Shown in pieces: positions 26,084 to 33,427 of a stretch of DNA of 64,000 nucleotides (within the stretch, counting starts at the first letter, position 1; each line of letters opens with the position of its first letter). The translations under genes were made by a program, and so were the position numbers. Source of the stretch: Candidatus Edwardsbacteria bacterium (GTDB taxonomy: Bacteria; Edwardsbacteria; AC1; EtOH8); contig JAVHLB010000005.1 of assembly GCA_031082425.1 (NCBI GenBank), positions 1 through 64,000 of the forward strand. The letters are read 5' to 3'. The notes under the pieces were generated by a model, which did no database searches, had not been told where the DNA came from, and saw only the letters and a program-made list of their open reading frames with translations.

Positions 26084-26965
26084 ATGGCTGTAGAGAACAT
26101 CACTGGCAACGAGTCGATAGAGGAACTTCAGCGGCTGACGGAGGTCTTCAACAAGCGGATCCGGCTGTTGGACGAGAAGAAGGCCGCCACCAAGCCGGAG
26201 ATCTTCCAGAAGGTGCGCGGGGAGTACGAGGCCAAGCTGCTGGAACTGCAGGTTCTGCTGGAGGAGAAGGGCGCCGGAATGCAGGAGGCGCTGGACGCGG
26301 CTCTGGCCGAGCAGGCCGGATTGCTGGCCCGGGAGAAGGAGATCCGCACCGAGATGGAAGAGCTGGAATTGCGGGCCGCCATCGGCGAGGTGGAGGATGC
26401 CGACTATGCCCGGAAATCGGAGGCCCATAATAGCGAGACCGAGGCCATTGTAGCCAAGCTCCAGGAACTGACGGAAAAAATAGATAATTACCAGGCGCTG
26501 GTCGGCGGGAAAACCGCCCAGCCGGCGGCTCCCGTGGCATCCCTGCCCCCGGCAGCGCCCCCGCCGCCCCGGGTCATTGCCCCCAAGCCGGCATCCCCGC
26601 CGCCACCGGCGGCTCCAGCTCCGGAACCAGCCCCGCCGCCCGCCCCGGAGCCGGAGGCACAACCCGCACCGGCAGTTCAGCGCAGCGAGCTGGACGATCT
26701 GGAGAAGCAATTCGCCAGCATATTGGGCGCCAATTTCGGCCAGGAGCAGCCGGCCGCCGAACCCACCGCCCCGTTGCCCGAACCGATCCAGATAGAGGAG
26801 AATCTTTCGTTCCAGCCCAAGGCCGAGGATGCGCCTGTCGAGGATTCCCACGAGGGCGAACTTACATGCCCCAAGTGCGGGGCCTTCAACCGGGCCGACA
26901 ACTGGTACTGCGAGAAATGCGGCAATGAGCTGATCAACGCCACCGACCTGCTGGGCGGCAAATAA
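26084..26965 (+). CDS. Coiled-coil protein with proline-rich linker and C-terminal zinc ribbon
   Basis: A 293-residue protein of unknown function. Residues about 10-140 are charged and helical, predicted as coiled coil (LTEVFNKRIRLLDEKKAAT onward). Residues about 150-215 are almost pure proline/alanine. The C-terminus has a four-cysteine zinc ribbon (CPKCGAFNRADNWYCEKCG, about 262-280). No signal peptide is seen, so it is cytoplasmic. The ATG at 26084 has AAGGAAA upstream; the open frame begins earlier within holA. It may be co-transcribed with holA. Confidence 0.7.
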   Translation: MAVENITGNESIEELQRLTEVFNKRIRLLDEKKAATKPEIFQKVRGEYEAKLLELQVLLEEKGAGMQEALDAALAEQAGLLAREKEIRTEMEELELRAAIGEVEDADYARKSEAHNSETEAIVAKLQELTEKIDNYQALVGGKTAQPAAPVASLPPAAPPPPRVIAPKPASPPPPAAPAPEPAPPPAPEPEAQPAPAVQRSELDDLEKQFASILGANFGQEQPAAEPTAPLPEPIQIEENLSFQPKAEDAPVEDSHEGELTCPKCGAFNRADNWYCEKCGNELINATDLLGGK

Positions 26966-26988
26966 AGGACTTTCAGATAAATAGATTG

Positions 26989-27026
26989 AAAGCCTTCAGA
27001 GATGATTTGTTGATCTGAGGGCTTTT
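26989..27026 (+). terminator. Probable terminator upstream of leuS
   Basis: An imperfect inverted repeat: AAAGCCTTCAGAGAT and ATCTGAGGGCTTTT around an 8-9 nt loop, with TTTT at the end of the right arm. It separates the zinc-ribbon gene from leuS. Confidence 0.6.
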
Positions 27027-27057
27027 GCAATTAAATCGAACAACCGGAATATCAAAT

Positions 27058-29679
27058 ATGACCCGAGAATACAATTTCAGAGAGATCGAGGCCCGTTGGC
27101 AGGAAGCCTGGGAAAGGGAGAAGACCTTCAGGGCCCCTGACGATTCGGACCGGCCCAAGACCTACTGCCTGGAGATGTTCCCCTATCCCTCGGGATCGGG
27201 GCTTCATGTGGGCCACCTGAAGAATTACCTGCCGATGGACGCCTTCTGCCGCTACAAGAGCATGAGCGGCTTCAACGTGCTGCATCCCATGGGCTGGGAC
27301 GCCTTCGGCCAGCCGGCCGAGAACGAGGCCATCAAGAAGGGGCGCAATCCCCGGCAGATGGTGCCGGAGTACGCCGCCAATTACAAGCGGACCCTCAAGC
27401 TGGCCGGATGCAGCTACGACTGGACCCGGGAGATAGATTCCAGCCGGCCGGAATATTACAAATGGACCCAGTGGATCTTTCTGCTGCTCCATAAAAAGGG
27501 CCTGGCCTACCGGGACACCGCGCCCATCAACTGGTGCCCGTCATGCAAGACCGGGCTGGCCAACGAGGAGGTCAAGGAGGGCCGCTGCTGGCGCTGCGAT
27601 CACCCGGTGGAGAAGCGCCCCATGCCCCAGTGGTTCTTCAGGATCACCGCCTACGCCGACCGGCTGCTGGATGATCTGGAAAAGCTCCATTGGACCGAGG
27701 GCATGAAGGAGATGCAGCGGGACTGGATAGGGCGGAGCGAGGGAGCAGAAGTTGAATTCAGAATTCAAAATTCAGAATTCAAAATTCAGGTGTTCACCAC
27801 CCGGCCCGATACCCTGTTCGGGGCCACCTTCATGGTGCTGGCGCCGGAGCATCCCCTGGTCGAGCAATTGACCACGCCGGAACAAAGGTCTGGGGTCGCA
27901 GCCTATATCAAAAAGACCCAGGGTCAGACCGAGATAGAACGGTTGAACACCGAGCGCACCAAGACCGGAGTGTTCACCGGCAGCTATGCCGTCAATCCGG
28001 TCAACGGCGAACAGATACCGGTCTGGATCGCCGATTACGTGATGATGGGCTACGGCACCGGGGCCATCATGGCGGTGCCGGCCCACGACCAGCGGGATTT
28101 CGAGTTCGCCCGCAAGTTCGGCATCCCCGTCCGGATGGTGTTCCGGTCGGAGGGAGGGCCGGCCGGTCCGGAGGAGATGACCCAGGCCATTCCCGACGGG
28201 GGGACCATGATAAATTCCGGGCAGTTCGACGGCCTGTCCAATTCAAAGGAGACCGTCTCCAAATTCATAAAATGGCTGGAGGATTCCGGAAAAGGCCAGA
28301 GCAGGGTCAACTACCGCCTGCGGGACTGGCTGATCAGCCGCCAGCGCTACTGGGGGGCGCCCATACCCATGATCCACTGCCCCCAGTGCGGGGTGGTGCC
28401 GGTGCCGGAGGACCAGCTGCCGGTGCTGCTGCCGGAGGTGGATAATTACCATCCGTCGGGCACCGGCGAATCGCCTTTGGCCAACATCGCTGAATTCGTG
28501 AACACCAAATGCCCCCAATGCGGCGGCCCGGCCAAACGGGAGACCGACACCATGGGAGGCTACGCCTGTTCCTCCTGGTACTTCCTGAGGTTCGCCGACC
28601 CGCATAATAACAATATGTTTGCCGACCGTCGGAAGCTGGACTACTGGCTGCCGGTGGACATCTATGCCGGAGGCACCGAGCACGCCCGGTCGCATCTGCT
28701 GTATTCCCGGTTCTGGACCAAGGTGCTGTTTGATGAGGGATATCTGAATTTCACCGAGCCGTTCCTGACCCTCCACAACCAGGGATCCCTGCTGGCCAAC
28801 ACCCCGGGAAGAAAACCCCGGGCCGATGAGAACGCGGAGAGCGGGGGCGGCGAGGCCCGGCTGGTCGACTGGATAGTTTTGAAGCCCGAGGAGCGGGAGA
28901 AATTTCCCGAAGATCAGATCGTCTGGCGCTGGGCCCGAATGTCCAAGTCCAAGGGCAACGTGGTGACCCCGGACGAGATCGCCCTGAAATACGGGGCCGA
29001 CAGCCTGAGGGTCTACGAGATGTTCATGGCGCCCTTCGAGGACGATATTCAGTGGACCGAGGAGGGGATCAACGGCTCTTTCCGGTTTGTCAACCGGGTG
29101 TGGCGCTGGATAACCACCTATCAGCCGGTCTATAAGGCTGATTGGGCCGCTAAGATCGAACAGGAGGACCACTTGGCGGTCAGATCGGTCAGGCGGAAAC
29201 TGCACCAGACCATCAAGAAGGTCACCGACGACATGGAGCGCTTCCAGTTCAACACCTCGGTGGCGGCCCTGATGGAGCTCACCAATGAGGTTCAGGACGC
29301 CTTTCCCATCAAAGAGGATGTTTCGATAACCGATCATCCCTGCCTGGTCTCGGAGATATTGGATACCATGACCCTGCTGATGGCCCCGTTCACCCCGCAT
29401 ATGTCCGAGGAGCTGTGGCAGATGCTGGGCCATAAGGGGACCACCTACAAGGCCCAGTGGCCCAAGTCCGATCCCCAGGTCGCCGCCAATGAGGAGATCA
29501 CCCTGGTGGTGCAGGTGAACGGCAAGCTCAGGGACCGGATCACCGTTCCGGCCGATATCAGCGACGAGGAGCTTAAGAAGACCGCCCTGAACAGCGAGCA
29601 GGTAAAAAAGTATTTGGTTGGGGTGAATGTGAAGAAAGTGGTGGTGGTGCCCAAGAAGCTGGTGAATATTGTAGGGTAG
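27058..29679 (+). CDS. leuS: Leucyl-tRNA synthetase
   Basis: LeuS charges tRNA-Leu and edits mischarged products. The 873-residue protein has HVGH (50-53, within PYPSGSGLHVGHLKNY), zinc-binding CPSCKTG, the editing domain (VFTTRPDTLFGATFMVLAPE), the catalytic MSKSK loop at about 627-631, and the C-terminal anticodon-binding domain. The start at 27058 (MTREYNF) is the family start. The loop just before VFTTRPDT is encoded by a 14-bp tandem repeat (see the repeat feature). A hairpin terminator follows. Confidence 0.97.
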   Translation: MTREYNFREIEARWQEAWEREKTFRAPDDSDRPKTYCLEMFPYPSGSGLHVGHLKNYLPMDAFCRYKSMSGFNVLHPMGWDAFGQPAENEAIKKGRNPRQMVPEYAANYKRTLKLAGCSYDWTREIDSSRPEYYKWTQWIFLLLHKKGLAYRDTAPINWCPSCKTGLANEEVKEGRCWRCDHPVEKRPMPQWFFRITAYADRLLDDLEKLHWTEGMKEMQRDWIGRSEGAEVEFRIQNSEFKIQVFTTRPDTLFGATFMVLAPEHPLVEQLTTPEQRSGVAAYIKKTQGQTEIERLNTERTKTGVFTGSYAVNPVNGEQIPVWIADYVMMGYGTGAIMAVPAHDQRDFEFARKFGIPVRMVFRSEGGPAGPEEMTQAIPDGGTMINSGQFDGLSNSKETVSKFIKWLEDSGKGQSRVNYRLRDWLISRQRYWGAPIPMIHCPQCGVVPVPEDQLPVLLPEVDNYHPSGTGESPLANIAEFVNTKCPQCGGPAKRETDTMGGYACSSWYFLRFADPHNNNMFADRRKLDYWLPVDIYAGGTEHARSHLLYSRFWTKVLFDEGYLNFTEPFLTLHNQGSLLANTPGRKPRADENAESGGGEARLVDWIVLKPEEREKFPEDQIVWRWARMSKSKGNVVTPDEIALKYGADSLRVYEMFMAPFEDDIQWTEEGINGSFRFVNRVWRWITTYQPVYKADWAAKIEQEDHLAVRSVRRKLHQTIKKVTDDMERFQFNTSVAALMELTNEVQDAFPIKEDVSITDHPCLVSEILDTMTLLMAPFTPHMSEELWQMLGHKGTTYKAQWPKSDPQVAANEEITLVVQVNGKLRDRITVPADISDEELKKTALNSEQVKKYLVGVNVKKVVVVPKKLVNIVG
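27754..27788 (+). repeat. 14-bp tandem repeat inside the leuS editing-domain region
   Basis: GAATTCA is followed by two perfect copies of GAATTCAAAATTCA. It encodes the segment EFRIQNSEFKIQ at residues 233-244, in frame, directly before VFTTRPDT. Its base composition is strikingly AT-rich against the GC-rich gene around it. The same AATTCAAAATTC type of repeat is common in intergenic DNA of other bacteria. Confidence 0.9.
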
Positions 29680-29691
29680 AGGGTGATTTAT

Positions 29692-29719
29692 AAAAAGCTG
29701 AGCTATAGGCCAGCTTTTT
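29692..29719 (+). terminator. Terminator after leuS
   Basis: AAAAAGCTG and CAGCTTTTT form a 9-bp stem around AGCTATAGGC, 13 bp past the leuS stop. Base composition changes sharply to AT-rich after this point. Confidence 0.7.
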
Positions 29720-29775
29720 CGCATAATAACTGTACTAATACAAGAATCTACACCAACCATTTAAGAGGTATTAAT

Positions 29776-30216
29776 ATGGACTATATTTTGAAATATTTTG
29801 ATAAACTTGACGTCTATTCTAAAACTTCAATTATGTCAATTATTGTTTTGATTCCATTTTGGTACATCAGTATCTTTTTAATAAACCCAAATCTTTTTTA
29901 TAGTATTGATATTATTCTACGTATAATATTAGCATTTTGTTTAGCGACAGTTCTATATTTCATGGAAATATTTTTTCTAGCAGTAGATTATAAGATTAGA
30001 AGAATTTATAAAAAAGGTGTATACACAAGTTTTGTGTCTGCTGGATTTTGTAGCTTATTGGTTTTATGTGCATCTATTGCTCTATGGTACCATGGAGAGT
30101 CAACATTCGAATATTTTATTTATAAAACATATGGGTTTCTGATAATTGGAAATATCTTTATCATAGCAACAGATTATTTCATATATAAGGGAAGACATAT
30201 TAAAACAAAGAAATAA
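29776..30216 (+). CDS. AT-rich predicted membrane protein, unknown function
   Basis: A 146-residue protein with about four hydrophobic segments (for example IMSIIVLIPFWYISIFLI, IILRIILAFCLATVLYF, LIIGNIFIIATDYFI). The gene is far more AT-rich than anything else in the window and uses codons such as ATA and TTA freely, so recent transfer is likely. It lies between leuS and the dif-like site, just outside the proposed phage boundary. The ATG at 29776 is preceded by AAGAGG. I do not recognise a family. Confidence 0.65.
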   Translation: MDYILKYFDKLDVYSKTSIMSIIVLIPFWYISIFLINPNLFYSIDIILRIILAFCLATVLYFMEIFFLAVDYKIRRIYKKGVYTSFVSAGFCSLLVLCASIALWYHGESTFEYFIYKTYGFLIIGNIFIIATDYFIYKGRHIKTKK

Positions 30217-30304
30217 GTCAACAGTAATTATTAGCAAAACCGCCAAGGAGGTGTGGCATAGTTGATTGATAAATGTTTGACAGTTTAAATCTGTTTTAAT
30301 TCAT

Positions 30305-30332
30305 TTGTCCCATAATAAATATTATGTAAACC
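30305..30332 (+). other. dif-like Xer recombination site, proposed phage attachment junction
   Basis: The 28-bp site reads TTGTCCCATAA (XerC arm), TAAATA (6-bp centre), TTATGTAAACC (XerD arm). The inner part CATAATA-AA-TATTATG is a perfect palindrome. From memory, the XerD arm matches the B. subtilis dif arm (TTATGTAAACT) in 10 of 11 positions, and the whole site matches at about 21 of 28; it matches E. coli dif less well (about 18 of 28). It lies between the last host-side gene and the first phage gene. It may be the chromosomal dif site or one hybrid half made by integration. Confidence 0.6.
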
Positions 30333-30356
30333 CGTCATAATACTAAATCTACTTCC

Positions 30357-30391
30357 GGCTGTAGAGCTTGTCTCTGCAGCCGTTTTTTATA
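30357..30391 (+). terminator. Terminator between the dif-like site and the early promoter
   Basis: CGGCTGTAGAG and CTCTGCAGCCG form an 11-bp stem with one G-T pair, followed by TTTTTTAT. It would insulate the early promoter from transcription entering from the left. Confidence 0.8.
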
Positions 30392-30398
30392 CCTTAAG

Positions 30399-30427
30399 TA
30401 GACTGTTATAGCATTGTATGCTATAAT
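30399..30427 (+). promoter_or_regulatory. Early phage promoter with palindromic operator
   Basis: TAGACT (30399-30404), a 17-bp spacer and a perfect TATAAT (30422-30427). The 19-bp sequence at 30407-30425 is a perfect inverted repeat, TATAGCAT-TGT-ATGCTATA, filling the spacer and overlapping the -10 box. A dimeric repressor bound there would block RNA polymerase, so it is a likely operator. The repressor gene is not identified. Confidence 0.65.
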
Positions 30428-30466
30428 ATCCGTTTTTACTTTCATCCTAAACCAAAGGAGCACACC

Positions 30467-30754
30467 ATGAAAGGCAAACGGGCTACAACAGAATTATGGC
30501 GGCGTGAGATCAAATGTTCCGAGAAGGTCGATCGGGGTTACGGCCGGCGTTCGCTGGTCATCTACCAGTCCAGCATTGTCAACGGTCCCTACATGGACCG
30601 TTACACGGTAAGCCAGCCCATGGAGATCGACAAATTCCCCAGCCGGGTCGGGGTGGTGGTCACCCACGAAAGGCTCAAGCTGGGCGACGTCCTCAAAAGC
30701 ATTGATCCCATTCCCATAAGACCGCCGGCGGTGCTCGGCGCCCGTAAGATATAA
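30467..30754 (+). CDS. Phage early protein, unknown function
   Basis: A 95-residue basic protein, the first gene after the operator-bearing promoter, with an AAAGGAG ribosome site. No transmembrane segment or known motif is visible. A terminator directly overlaps its stop, so it forms its own transcript or a read-through control point. Its position suggests a regulatory role, but that is only positional inference. Confidence 0.6.
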   Translation: MKGKRATTELWRREIKCSEKVDRGYGRRSLVIYQSSIVNGPYMDRYTVSQPMEIDKFPSRVGVVVTHERLKLGDVLKSIDPIPIRPPAVLGARKI

Positions 30755-30781
30755 GGCTGCTTTTCGCAGCCTTATTTTTTT
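30753..30781 (+). terminator. Terminator after the first early gene
   Basis: AAGGCTGC and GCAGCCTT form an 8-bp stem around TTTTC, followed by A and a run of seven T. Downstream early genes would need antitermination or another promoter. Confidence 0.75.
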
Positions 30782-30817
30782 ACGCCCAACATTAACCATA
30801 ATCCAGGGAGATAATAT

Positions 30818-31189
30818 ATGCAGCCGCTCAGTCAAATCCAATCAGCCATCTATGCCCTGATCCCGGAAGGCAACGGTCCCTCCGGCAAGCCGCTCTTTAC
30901 CACCATATCGGCCATAATCCAGGAACTGTACCCCTTCTCCGACCGGTCATACCGTGGACTGGACATCGAGATCAGGGACCAGATCAAGGCCATAAAAAAA
31001 GCCGGGTACTCCATCGCCACCAGCAAGTCCGGTCTGCGGCGCGGAAACGCCGAAGACCTGGAGCGCTCCATCATCCAGCGCATCCGGCACGGCGCCTCCG
31101 AGATCAAGGCCGCCCGGGACGAAGTATCCTCCGAAATGTTCCAGCGCATAATCGAACAGCTTAAACTCAACACACTTTTAGGCTCTTAA
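30818..31189 (+). CDS. Phage early protein, unknown function
   Basis: A 123-residue basic, helical protein with GGGAG upstream of the ATG. The N-terminal half (AIYALIPEGNGPSGKPLFTT) and the charged helix near the C-terminus (ERSIIQRIRHGASEIKAARD) do not match a family I recognise. It is followed 2 nt later by the replication-initiator-like gene, so a replication or DNA-binding role is plausible but unproven. Confidence 0.5.
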   Translation: MQPLSQIQSAIYALIPEGNGPSGKPLFTTISAIIQELYPFSDRSYRGLDIEIRDQIKAIKKAGYSIATSKSGLRRGNAEDLERSIIQRIRHGASEIKAARDEVSSEMFQRIIEQLKLNTLLGS

Positions 31190-31191
31190 TA

Positions 31192-31590
31192 ATGCCATAC
31201 TACCAGATAGAGAACTGGGACCAGAATTACGAGACGCCGGAAAGCAAAGGATATAAAAATCTTCACTGGGTGGCCGTAAAAAACAGTTTTGACGGGACCC
31301 TGTATCGGCGGCTCCTAAAACAAAAAGACCCGATAGCTGTTTTTGGTATAGCTGTAATAATGGCCGAAATAGCCAGCAGGTCTCCCAAAGGGCACCGTGG
31401 AAAACTTATCAAGTCAGACTTATCAACAGGTTATACACTTGAGGACATGGCGGATAAAAGCGGCATGCCGCTATCTGGCTTTATCCATGCAATACCGATA
31501 CTTATGAATATAGGATGGATATCATATATTGACGGCCAACGGAAAATAAAAGAAATTTCTGGAAAAATCCCGTTACATAACATGACATAA
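31192..31590 (+). CDS. Possible phage replication-initiator-like winged-helix protein
   Basis: A 132-residue protein with a winged-helix-like layout: ALHW-type segment KNLHWVAVKN, then RSPKGHRGKLIKSD, then GYTLEDMADKSGMPLSGFI and the wing LMNIGWISYI. This pattern resembles N-terminal domains of phage replisome organisers, but the usual C-terminal half is missing. It is directly followed by tandem repeats that could be an origin. The similarity call is tentative. Confidence 0.4.
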   Translation: MPYYQIENWDQNYETPESKGYKNLHWVAVKNSFDGTLYRRLLKQKDPIAVFGIAVIMAEIASRSPKGHRGKLIKSDLSTGYTLEDMADKSGMPLSGFIHAIPILMNIGWISYIDGQRKIKEISGKIPLHNMT

Positions 31591-31643
31591 CATGACGGTA
31601 ATAATAAAAGCAATAATAAAAGAAAGCAGTTTCTCCGAAACTG
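31575..31643 (+). repeat. Tandem direct repeats and hairpin, possible phage origin
   Basis: Two perfect tandem copies of ACATAACATG (31575-31594) are followed by two copies of AATAATAAAAG (31600-31610 and 31612-31622, 12-bp period) in AT-rich DNA. A perfect 7-bp hairpin then follows, CAGTTTC-TCC-GAAACTG (31627-31643), with a short T-run. The first repeat overlaps the end of the gene at 31192. Repeats next to a replication-type gene and an AT-rich stretch are what an origin looks like. The hairpin with T-run could alternatively be a terminator. Confidence 0.5.
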
Positions 31644-31649
31644 ATTTTT

Positions 31650-32171
31650 ATGAATACCAGGCTTAAAATATACAAAACAATAACCGAGCTCCGCCGGCAT
31701 GAACCGGAACTATGCCGCATGCTCTATGCCATGGCTCTGGCCATAGAGCACGGATGCAAGGTATCCGGACGGACCGTCACCCCCTGGCCCAAGGCCCGGC
31801 AGTGGGTTACCGTCACCCTTCTGCCCGACCGTAAGGATCCGGCCCTCAACGGCTGCGATCCCCTGGCGGTAAAGAACGCCCTGGAGCAGTACATCCGCAA
31901 GCCGGAGTATTTTCATACCAAATTGGGGTGCTGGGGCCTAATGACCCACATAGCCCGTTGCGACAACACCCGCATTAAGGTCGAGGAGATCCGTTGGGAT
32001 GCCGAAAAACAGCATTACGAACAGCAGGCAAAAAAGTTGTCCTCGGTAGGTGGATTGTTGGGCGGTATTACTGCCGCCATTGATGCCGCCAAGGACCGCC
32101 GCATTGCCGAACTGGAAAATGAATTATCAAAATTTAAAACCCATCCGGAGGTATCCGATGCCAAAGGTTAA
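31650..32171 (+). CDS. Phage early protein, unknown function
   Basis: A 173-residue protein. Its N-terminal part is basic and aromatic (VTPWPKARQWVTVTLLPDR), and its C-terminal ~50 residues form a predicted helix or coiled coil ending ELENELSKFKTH. No recognised domain. The next gene overlaps by 14 nt, so they are coupled. Confidence 0.5.
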   Translation: MNTRLKIYKTITELRRHEPELCRMLYAMALAIEHGCKVSGRTVTPWPKARQWVTVTLLPDRKDPALNGCDPLAVKNALEQYIRKPEYFHTKLGCWGLMTHIARCDNTRIKVEEIRWDAEKQHYEQQAKKLSSVGGLLGGITAAIDAAKDRRIAELENELSKFKTHPEVSDAKG

Positions 32172-32397
32172 ATATTTCAGCTCCGGTGAATTCTTTTATG
32201 CTCCCAAAGGGACTTTCTTAAAATCCGATCTTCACGGTCCCGGGGAAAAACCATCGCTTACCATCGACGACCTTCAAGAGCTCACCGGTGTGAAAGAACG
32301 CTCCAGATTCCGATGGCACGGATGGCTGGGATTTTTCCCCAAGCCCCGCCGTAAAAAATGGTACCACAAAAAAAGGAGAAATCATGCCGGTACTTAA
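32158..32397 (+). CDS. Small phage protein, possible DNA-binding
   Basis: A 79-residue basic protein. The segment TIDDLQELTGVKERSRFRW looks like a short helix-turn-helix followed by an aromatic/basic tail (FFPKPRRKKWYHKK), as in small phage excisionase or regulator proteins. The start at 32158 has a GGAGG site; an upstream in-frame ATG inside the previous gene is rejected. Confidence 0.5.
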   Translation: MPKVKYFSSGEFFYAPKGTFLKSDLHGPGEKPSLTIDDLQELTGVKERSRFRWHGWLGFFPKPRRKKWYHKKRRNHAGT

Positions 32398-32596
32398 TAC
32401 CGAACTGTCTCCAGAACAGGTCAAAAGAATGCTGCAGCACGACCGCCGCCTCAAACTTATAAACCTTTCCAGTCTTCATTTCTGCATCGCCAAACTTGTT
32501 GTATCAGGTAAAATATCCGGCGCCATAAAATATATTAAACCAAGCAAGAAAGACTACAAGAGCGCTTCCGGCAAACGGTCGGAAGAAGATAAATAA
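32384..32596 (+). CDS. Small phage protein, unknown function
   Basis: A 70-residue basic protein with a strong AAAAAGGAG ribosome site, overlapping the previous gene by 14 nt. Hydrophobic centre (LSSLHFCIAKLVVSGKISG) and lysine-rich C-terminus. No recognised domain. Confidence 0.5.
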   Translation: MPVLNTELSPEQVKRMLQHDRRLKLINLSSLHFCIAKLVVSGKISGAIKYIKPSKKDYKSASGKRSEEDK

Positions 32597-32617
32597 CCAA
32601 AAAAAGGAGCTCCACAA

Positions 32618-33058
32618 ATGAAACGCCTTAACCTAATCATCGCATTGGCTGTAATAACCGCTCTGTTTTCGGCCTGCAGCCAGACCGATCCGGTGGCCCC
32701 GGTCGTGCCGGTCGGTACCAACGCTTACATCACCGATCTGTCCCCTTCCCTGGCCTGGGTAGATCTGTCAGCCAACACCGTAAGCCTGGCCATATCCCGC
32801 ACCGATCACGGCACCGTTGTCGGAGACACTATCAGCCTTACTGTTACAGCCTACAAAATAACATCCGATAGCACCGGGACATTTATTAACACCGCCGTCT
32901 GGCCCTACCGTTCCGGAGACTGGACCTGGTCCATTCCCGACACCCTGGACGTTTACAAGAATTCCGACCGCTTGCTCATCAGCGCCACCTGGTGGAACAG
33001 CGGCTGGCCCAAGCAGACCGTTGACCTTTCCACCGATGTCCGCGTCGGCTTAAAGTAA
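32618..33058 (+). CDS. Phage-encoded lipoprotein
   Basis: A 146-residue protein with a lipoprotein signal ending in LFSAC (Cys20), beta-rich mature part and an AAAAGGAG site. It would be anchored in an outer or inner membrane of the host. Lipoproteins encoded by temperate phages often change surface properties or block superinfection. A second phage lipoprotein gene is at 57937 on the same strand. Confidence 0.7.
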   Translation: MKRLNLIIALAVITALFSACSQTDPVAPVVPVGTNAYITDLSPSLAWVDLSANTVSLAISRTDHGTVVGDTISLTVTAYKITSDSTGTFINTAVWPYRSGDWTWSIPDTLDVYKNSDRLLISATWWNSGWPKQTVDLSTDVRVGLK

Positions 33059-33128
33059 ATAACTCATTCATGCGGGGACCGGCTCGCCCCGGTCTCCGCT
33101 TCGGAGCAAACTCAAAATTACTACGGCA

Positions 33129-33410
33129 ATGCTTAAAAACCTGCTGACCAGAATATCACGCCTCTTCGCTAAAATACCCCTCTCCTTTCGGGGGAGGGAC
33201 CGGGGTGGGGTCTCTGATTCCGTCCACGTGGTCCCGGACACCCTGCCCTTCAACCACCTCCTGCTGTTCAATAACGAAGAGTTGGTCAAAGAATTGTCCT
33301 ACCGCAGAAACGTCGATTGTTACCAGGTCCCGCAAAATTCAGTTATAACCCTGCCCGGCGTTGTATACAAATGCGATACCCCCGTCAAGGTGATAATCAG
33401 CCACGATTAA
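33129..33410 (+). CDS. Small phage protein containing the GC-rich repeat
   Basis: A 93-residue protein of unknown function. Bases 33177-33212 are a copy of the GC-rich repeat, read in frame as PLSFRGRDRGGVS. The second half (LPFNHLLLFNNEELVKELSY onward) has ordinary composition. No good ribosome site is seen, and the gene could start later. Confidence 0.45.
   Translation: MLKNLLTRISRLFAKIPLSFRGRDRGGVSDSVHVVPDTLPFNHLLLFNNEELVKELSYRRNVDCYQVPQNSVITLPGVVYKCDTPVKVIISHD
33177..33212. repeat. GC-rich repeat copy in the early module
   Basis: CCCCTCTCCTTTCGGGGGAG followed by GGACCGGGGTGGGGTC, in frame in the 93-residue gene. Confidence 0.8.
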
Positions 33411-33427
33411 AACAAAGGAGCTCCACC

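Noticed and set aside
28243..29760. 505-codon antisense frame opposite leuS
   Set aside because: Same reason: leuS is certain by its motifs and the opposite frame has only shadow composition.
30240..30296. Tiny frame after an AAGGAGGTG site (TTG start, 8 codons)
   Set aside because: Too short and without a hydrophobic or other feature; it may be a relic of a gene broken at the insertion site.
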